Below are positions 30,566 to 34,911 of a stretch of 34,911 bases of DNA, in pieces. A model generated the notes under the pieces. It had not been told where the DNA came from, made no database searches, and saw only the letters and a program-made list of their open reading frames with translations. Within the stretch, counting starts at the first letter, position 1, and each line of letters opens with the position of its first letter. The DNA lies in assembly GCF_000485595.1 (NCBI RefSeq), contig NW_014578990.1:12257-47167 (forward strand), read 5' to 3'. Position numbers and translations under genes: made by a program. This DNA comes from Priapulus caudatus (taxonomy: Eukaryota > Priapulida > Priapulimorpha > Priapulimorphida > Priapulidae).

Positions 30566-30833
30566 GTACATGTATCGCGCGCACTCGCTCTATGCCCACT
30601 CGCTCATTTGTCATTTGTCATTTGTAATTCGCCAGCCAGTTACTATAGAGATCAGTGGCCTCGATAATGTACAAGATGTAAAGCAGAGCGCATGCAGCAC
30701 ATGTTTAAATAATATCCGGACAACCAAAACTCTTGAGGGACAACCATATGCTACTCTCTTGGTTGTCCTCCGGACAACCCAAAAAAACCTTAAAATTGAG
30801 CACTGGGTTAGCATATATTTGACTAAGCCAATA
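30566..30833. other. No gene; small inverted motif
   Basis: GGACAACCAAAACTCTTGAG and CTCTTGGTTGTCCTCCGGAC (about 30717-30777) form an imperfect inverted repeat. A TTAAAATTGAGC motif (30790-30801) also occurs in the flanks of both family-2 copies (near 15450 and inverted near 30145). No coding sequence was recognised. Confidence 0.4.
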
Positions 30834-31760
30834 CAGCTAGTCAATAGAAACAGTACACCACCATGTATATATTATAGCTGATAGGGTCTATGTCCCCCAG
30901 GGTACTGCCGGAACGTACCCTGGGTATGATCCGGTATACCGGAACGTACCCTGCTAACTATCTGATATGCCAGACCGTGCCTCGCTTACTCCCCACCGTA
31001 CCCTGACTGCATCTGTTCCGTCCACTACTGATGTCGCAAAATTTGAAATATACATACAGACCGCCAATATTTATATCTTTATAAAGTTGGATTGAAGTAT
31101 GAAACTGTGAAACCAAGAAGAAATTCCAACCTATATACACTGATGCGCGCAATCCTTTTGCATATATCGCGATGATCGGGAATTCGTTTTCCTTTCGCAA
31201 TGTTTACGACATTTTCGCGCATTTTCGCACGAGATTTTTGAAAGATGGCTCCAAGAAGATCTCCAAGTGTTGTGGAGCAGGGAAATTTGTATGATTATCT
31301 TAATGGGTTGGAAACGTATAGACTCGCTAACACTTGTAGAATAATTACACGAATACTGAAACGAATATTTTGCGGGAACGGACCGGAAACAAGGAACGGG
31401 AGCATAAAGCGGAGCGTTTTCTGCCGACAAGCGGTATATGTATTACGGTTTGGAGTAGACGAGGTACGGTTCGGCATATTAGATAGTTACCAGGTTACGT
31501 TCCGGCAGTACCCTGGGGGACATCAGCTATATTATAGCTGTTGTCAAGTGATACATATCAGCAGGAGTACATGAGTACATGACAAATCCTGATATCAGGT
31601 ACATATCCCCATCGCAACATTGAATAATTCAGTGAAAGAATCCAATTAAAGAACATTTTTATGAAAATTAATGCAGAGACCGTCAACTTTTGTTGGCGTT
31701 TGTGTGATCGCGTGCGTGCGTGCGTGCGTGCGTGCATGTGTGCGTGTATACGTTTATGCA
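30834..31760. repeat. Inverted relative of 21869-22098, interrupted
   Basis: 30834-30870 plus 31541-31760 match the reverse complement of 21869-22098. The intervening DNA is the inserted element at 30881-31527. On the right the match reaches the (CGTG)n run and TATACGTTTA, exactly where the other copy meets its N. Confidence 0.85.
30881..31527. mobile_element. Non-autonomous DNA transposon, about 647 bp, with TIRs
   Basis: The left end reads ATGTCCCCCAGGGTACTGCC then GGAACGTACCCTGG. The right end is its inverted complement (about 31489-31523) with few changes. TATATTATAGCTG flanks both sides (30868-30880 and 31528-31540), fitting a target duplication, and the paralogous segment at 22062-22098 lacks the insertion. 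Subterminal CCGGAACGTACCCTG repeats occur at the left. A plus-strand frame (31245-31574, starting MAPRRSPSVVEQGN) lies inside but reads out past the end and is unrecognised. Superfamily not assigned. Confidence 0.82.
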
Positions 31761-31820
31761 GGTAGTTAGGTAGGCAGGTAGATATATAGGCAGGTAGATA
31801 GATAGGCAGGTAGATAGGTG
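31707..31820. repeat. (CGTG)n run and GGTAGGCA array
   Basis: GCGTGCGTGCGTGCATG at 31710-31750 is followed by GCAGGTAGTTAGGTAGGCAG at 31757-31820. The second part is the same repeat as 24943-25437. Confidence 0.9.
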
Positions 31821-31833
31821 TAGTCTAGGCTCT

Positions 31834-31846
31834 GGGGGGGGGGGGG
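31834..31846. repeat. Run of 13 G
   Basis: A homopolymer run immediately follows the tetranucleotide array. Such runs are prone to sequencing and assembly error, so the junction here is less certain. Confidence 0.9.
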
Positions 31847-32785
31847 TTCGTGTACATGACTCTTTTAGAGCAAAACCTTATATTTTCTCATTCCGTATGG
31901 TAAGACTCTCAAAAAAAGTTTGGTAACACTTCTGGGTCAAGTACGTTTCTTTCTGTACAGCTAATTATGCGATTTTCGGTTAGGCGCCAAAGTATTGAAA
32001 AAATAACAATATTGAAGTTTCAGAGCATAAATATTTATTAAGCAACCATAAACTTTCAAATTGCACTGAATTACATTAAATGAGTATTACTAATAACTTT
32101 CTAGCATGATTTGTTGCCATATACTTTATTTCATGGTACGAAATGGCTACATTTTGCTCAATTTTAGCCAAGAAATAGCCAAAAATCGCGTTCACTTTGA
32201 AAGAAGCTCTAAGTATGATTGCTTCTCACTCACCCAATATTGTGGCTAGAGCTACCAAAATTGGCCAAAATTGGCCAAAAGTGCCCTAAGTGAACCAACC
32301 TTCAAAATGATGCTTTCCCGCTCTATACGATGCACAGGGGGGCTATTGCAACTCAGGGTCAACCCTACCCCCAAATGGCGCCTTTTGCGAATTTCGTCAA
32401 ATGATGATAACTCCGTAAGTAAGTGACATAGGAAGTTGATTTTGTGGCAACATATAGGTTTTTTGACACCAAGGAATTGATTGACACCATTATTATACAT
32501 TTTGGAGTTTTCCTAATTAGAAGAAGTATAAGATGTCTGCCAAAAGCAATAATTAAGACACGAATTGTCCCATAGAAAGATGATTGAAGGATATACATGC
32601 ATCATAGAACTGTACAGGTAGATGCTTTCGTGAAAAATAATGCCTAGGTATAAAGTAGTCTAAAATATTCCTTGTTACCATACTCAGTTATAAATATATA
32701 CAACGTATCTACCCTAACCGAACTTGAGACAAGAACAACTGAACCGAGCATGCTAGACAACATAGCAGAACCCAACCTAATCCTA
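31847..32785. other. No gene; likely 3' flank of the right-edge gene
   Basis: AT-rich sequence with short frames only. AAAATTGGCCAAAATTGGCCAAAA at about 32258-32281 is a doubled 12-bp unit centred on TTGGCCAA. No TIR partner was found, so whether this belongs to a third mobile element cannot be told from the window. Confidence 0.4.
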
Positions 32786-34911
32786 TCAAACAATTGGGTT
32801 TTTACAATCACGTGGTAATGTTTTCCTGCACTTATAAAATTTACCACATTTCACCCCAGCCTTTCTACATGGGCAAGTTGACCTTGAACACTTAGCATAT
32901 GAACAGGAGACTGACCAATGAGGCTCGAGGGTTTTCCACGATGTTGCGGGTACCAGCTGTTCTTGGTCGTTCACATAGCCGCAATCCTCTGGCTTCAGTG
33001 TCTCAACGTTTTCAGGGTCGAGGTGGCACTCCGAGGCATGGTTGATGGTGTAGGCATTGTAGAATGCACGCTTGGTATTAGACAGTAGTCCCTGACTAGT
33101 CGGTGGTAGGCTGTGGAGAGAACCCTTTTTGCTGAAGTGGAAAACCTCTGCTCGATATTCAGAGAAACACTTAGCATTGCTACCTCTTTTCAGTACCTTC
33201 ACTATATATGAGTAATGCTCGGCGTTGCGAGTCATGGCCGGAGAGAGGGTTGGTAATTCCCCGAAGTGTTTCAGCAACGTTTCAGGCTCTGCCTTTAGAG
33301 CTGTCTTCTTTGTATCAACTTTGCTGGTTATGTCACACCCTGTAAGACTGTGTATAGCCGGCAGTACTGCACAGAGCCGATTACCCAGGCGCTGGAACTG
33401 GGTATGAAGGGGTATATATCGAGTTGTATCTCCCATCCCAGCTCGCACACACAGCGACTCAAGGTTGTGTTGGTGAAAGACGGGCATGTAGTAGAGCAGA
33501 GCAGCAATAACATCTGTATCGTTGGAGATTACAACACACACTTTGTGTCCTGCATTGAGAGTCCAAGACGTGGATGAGTATTTGGAGGTCAGCTTCTTCA
33601 AATGACGATTTAAGGTGTGACAATGCTTTTTCCAGGCCTTGATGGACCATGATGCACTGCCAATCCTCGTCTTCTTTGGTCACTTGTCCGAGTACAGTGG
33701 GATATTGTAATGTTTCTAAAGTATTTGAACGAAGATGGCAGTAGATTAGCTTCTCGAGAGGAAGCTCATTCATGTTTGACGGCCAGAATCTCTCCATCTC
33801 CTTTGGCAAAGGTGTCTCTGGTTCAATTGAACTGTACTCTATTGGTACAGTTTTAGTGCGCCTCTTTCTCTCACTATCCTTCACTGAGGGTTCATCTGAG
33901 TACATGTCGAACACATAGTCACATCGCCCGAACTGATGGTATACATCCGAAATAGATACAAATCCTAAGAGGAGATCCTTGAAGCTGGAGAGGCTAGTCA
34001 CGCGAACCTTACGAACTGTGGCCATTATGTCTATGACATATAAAGTGTTCTTCCGATGTCTATAGCCATAGTCCTCAGGTTTGCGATTAGCCTCCAACTC
34101 CTTAATCAACAGGCTCTTCCCTGGGCTGACCATCGTCCCATCCTCATTGAACAGGAGAGGTGAAGGTGCAACATCATATTTCAAGAGGTTTGCGGTGGTG
34201 AGGCCACGATCACGGGCGATTTCAATCGTTCTCCCTACAACATTCATCTCCTTCACTGCTTTCTTGATGGTCTTCTGCGGCCTGTTTCGATTTATTTTTA
34301 TTGTTTTCAGGTTCGCTCGATGAATCATTTCACTAAGTCTTGTGGTTTTCTTTACGAACATTTTGAGTCGAAATGTCAAGTACTTCTCCTCTTCTTTTGC
34401 GAAGGCACTCAGTATGTCAATTTTGATCTCTTTTGCCATGATCTCCTTTGTCACGAAATTATGCAGCATGGGGGAAGCCCCTAGAGACATGGGGGAGCCC
34501 TTCTCTTTAATTAATTTTACCATTGCCTGGATATGGGACTCCTTGCGAACTGTCGTAGCTTGGGATGACTCGTGGTGGTTAAAGGAATCGTGTGTCCTCT
34601 CCATCACATCAGCATATCTCCGATGCAGATTCTTTACTGCCATCATTTTATGGTATATCAAGTCCCATTGAGCAACGTACTGCTTCTGCTTGGCATGCCT
34701 GATGATTCTGTCACTGCATTTAGATGATAGGTTTATACTTTGCTCAAGCTTCTGGTCACCACCGACTGCAGTGAAGCGGCAAGGGTTCTCCTTGATGGAA
34801 AAGTTCCTATTTGAGAAGTTTACATGCACTGATGGTGCAGTTTGAGCTAGGTAAACGCCGCATGTCTTCCAGGTAAACAGAGCACCAGCGAAGATAGTTG
34901 GTCGTGTCAAA
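32786..34911 (-). pseudogene. Divergent PIN/FEN-like nuclease family member, partial
   Basis: The minus-strand frame is open from the window edge to 33459 (483 codons) and continues in another frame 33601-32786, so one frameshift lies near 33550-33600 (a sequencing error is possible). The N-terminal end is outside the window. Domain order: NFSIKENPCRFTAVGGDQKLEQ-type block, equivalent to NFTVKK...FSAIPIDQAHEQ of family 1; a Lys/Arg-rich helical middle; GRCDYVFDMYSDEPSVKD, equivalent to the RVDVVWDEY...SLKA block; SSFEEADLQILIH; VVISNDTDVIAALLYY; HSLTGCDITSKVDTKKTALKA. The tail is cysteine-rich (CSYAKCSRSTCPCRKAGVKC) and ends in KNPIV. It keeps all the acidic motifs and has far fewer breaks than the other copies. 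It is probably either a younger mobile copy or a retained gene. Confidence 0.72.

Noticed and set aside
31245-31574. 109-codon frame starting MAPRRSPSVVEQGN inside the inserted element
   Set aside because: It reads out through the right TIR into host flank and matches no transposase I recognise. It could be a remnant, but the evidence is too weak to call a gene.

Overview
The window looks like repeat-rich metazoan nuclear DNA, most likely from a marine or other aquatic invertebrate. The reasons are intron-like signals (GTAAGT donors), a long C2H2 zinc-finger array, single exons of animal gene families, dense microsatellites, and several DNA transposons with terminal inverted repeats (TIRs). 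I cannot name the species. No bacterial or organellar features, rRNA, tRNA or CRISPR were seen. Single Ns at 2973, 15039 and 21868 look like scaffold joins, and 17388-17832 is a sized gap of Ns.

Layout. 1-3420: minisatellites (36-bp, about 45-bp and 119-bp units) around sequence with no recognisable gene. 3480-3979: a probable minus-strand LTR with a primer-binding-like site. 4617-11713: two direct copies of one DNA transposon family ('family 1'), the first truncated on its left and the second on its right, each carrying a broken minus-strand gene. 11665-12309: a C2H2 zinc-finger array cut by the end of the second copy; a related finger fragment lies at 14851-15038. 12831-13195: a 365-bp MITE with 54-bp TIRs. 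13419-13844: probable first exons of an SLC17-type transporter. 15040-20047 and 25466-30565: a 5-kb inverted duplication, each arm holding a 4.1-kb transposon ('family 2', copies A and B) with 78-bp TIRs. The interval between the arms holds CACG-rich satellite, a tectonin-repeat exon (22961-23170), a foldback element of about 1 kb (23790-24790) and a GGTAGGCA-type array. 30881-31527: a non-autonomous element whose empty site is visible in a paralogous segment of the same window. 32786-34911: a third, divergent member of the same large protein family, running off the right edge.

The unifying theme is one protein family of roughly 1,000 residues or more, seen in family 1, family 2 and the right-edge gene. 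Its core has a (H/F)EEAD motif, then a D-T-D-V strand, then a (G-C-D)...K...K motif, followed by a C-terminal cysteine-rich CXC-like tail. This order resembles the acidic residues of FEN1/XPG-type PIN nucleases. It is not an obvious DDE transposase, although the genes sit inside TIR-bounded units. Family 1 has lost the middle of the protein and family 2 the N-terminal part, so the two are complementary deletion derivatives. All copies carry frameshifts or stops. Host genes are represented only by isolated exons or truncated pieces.
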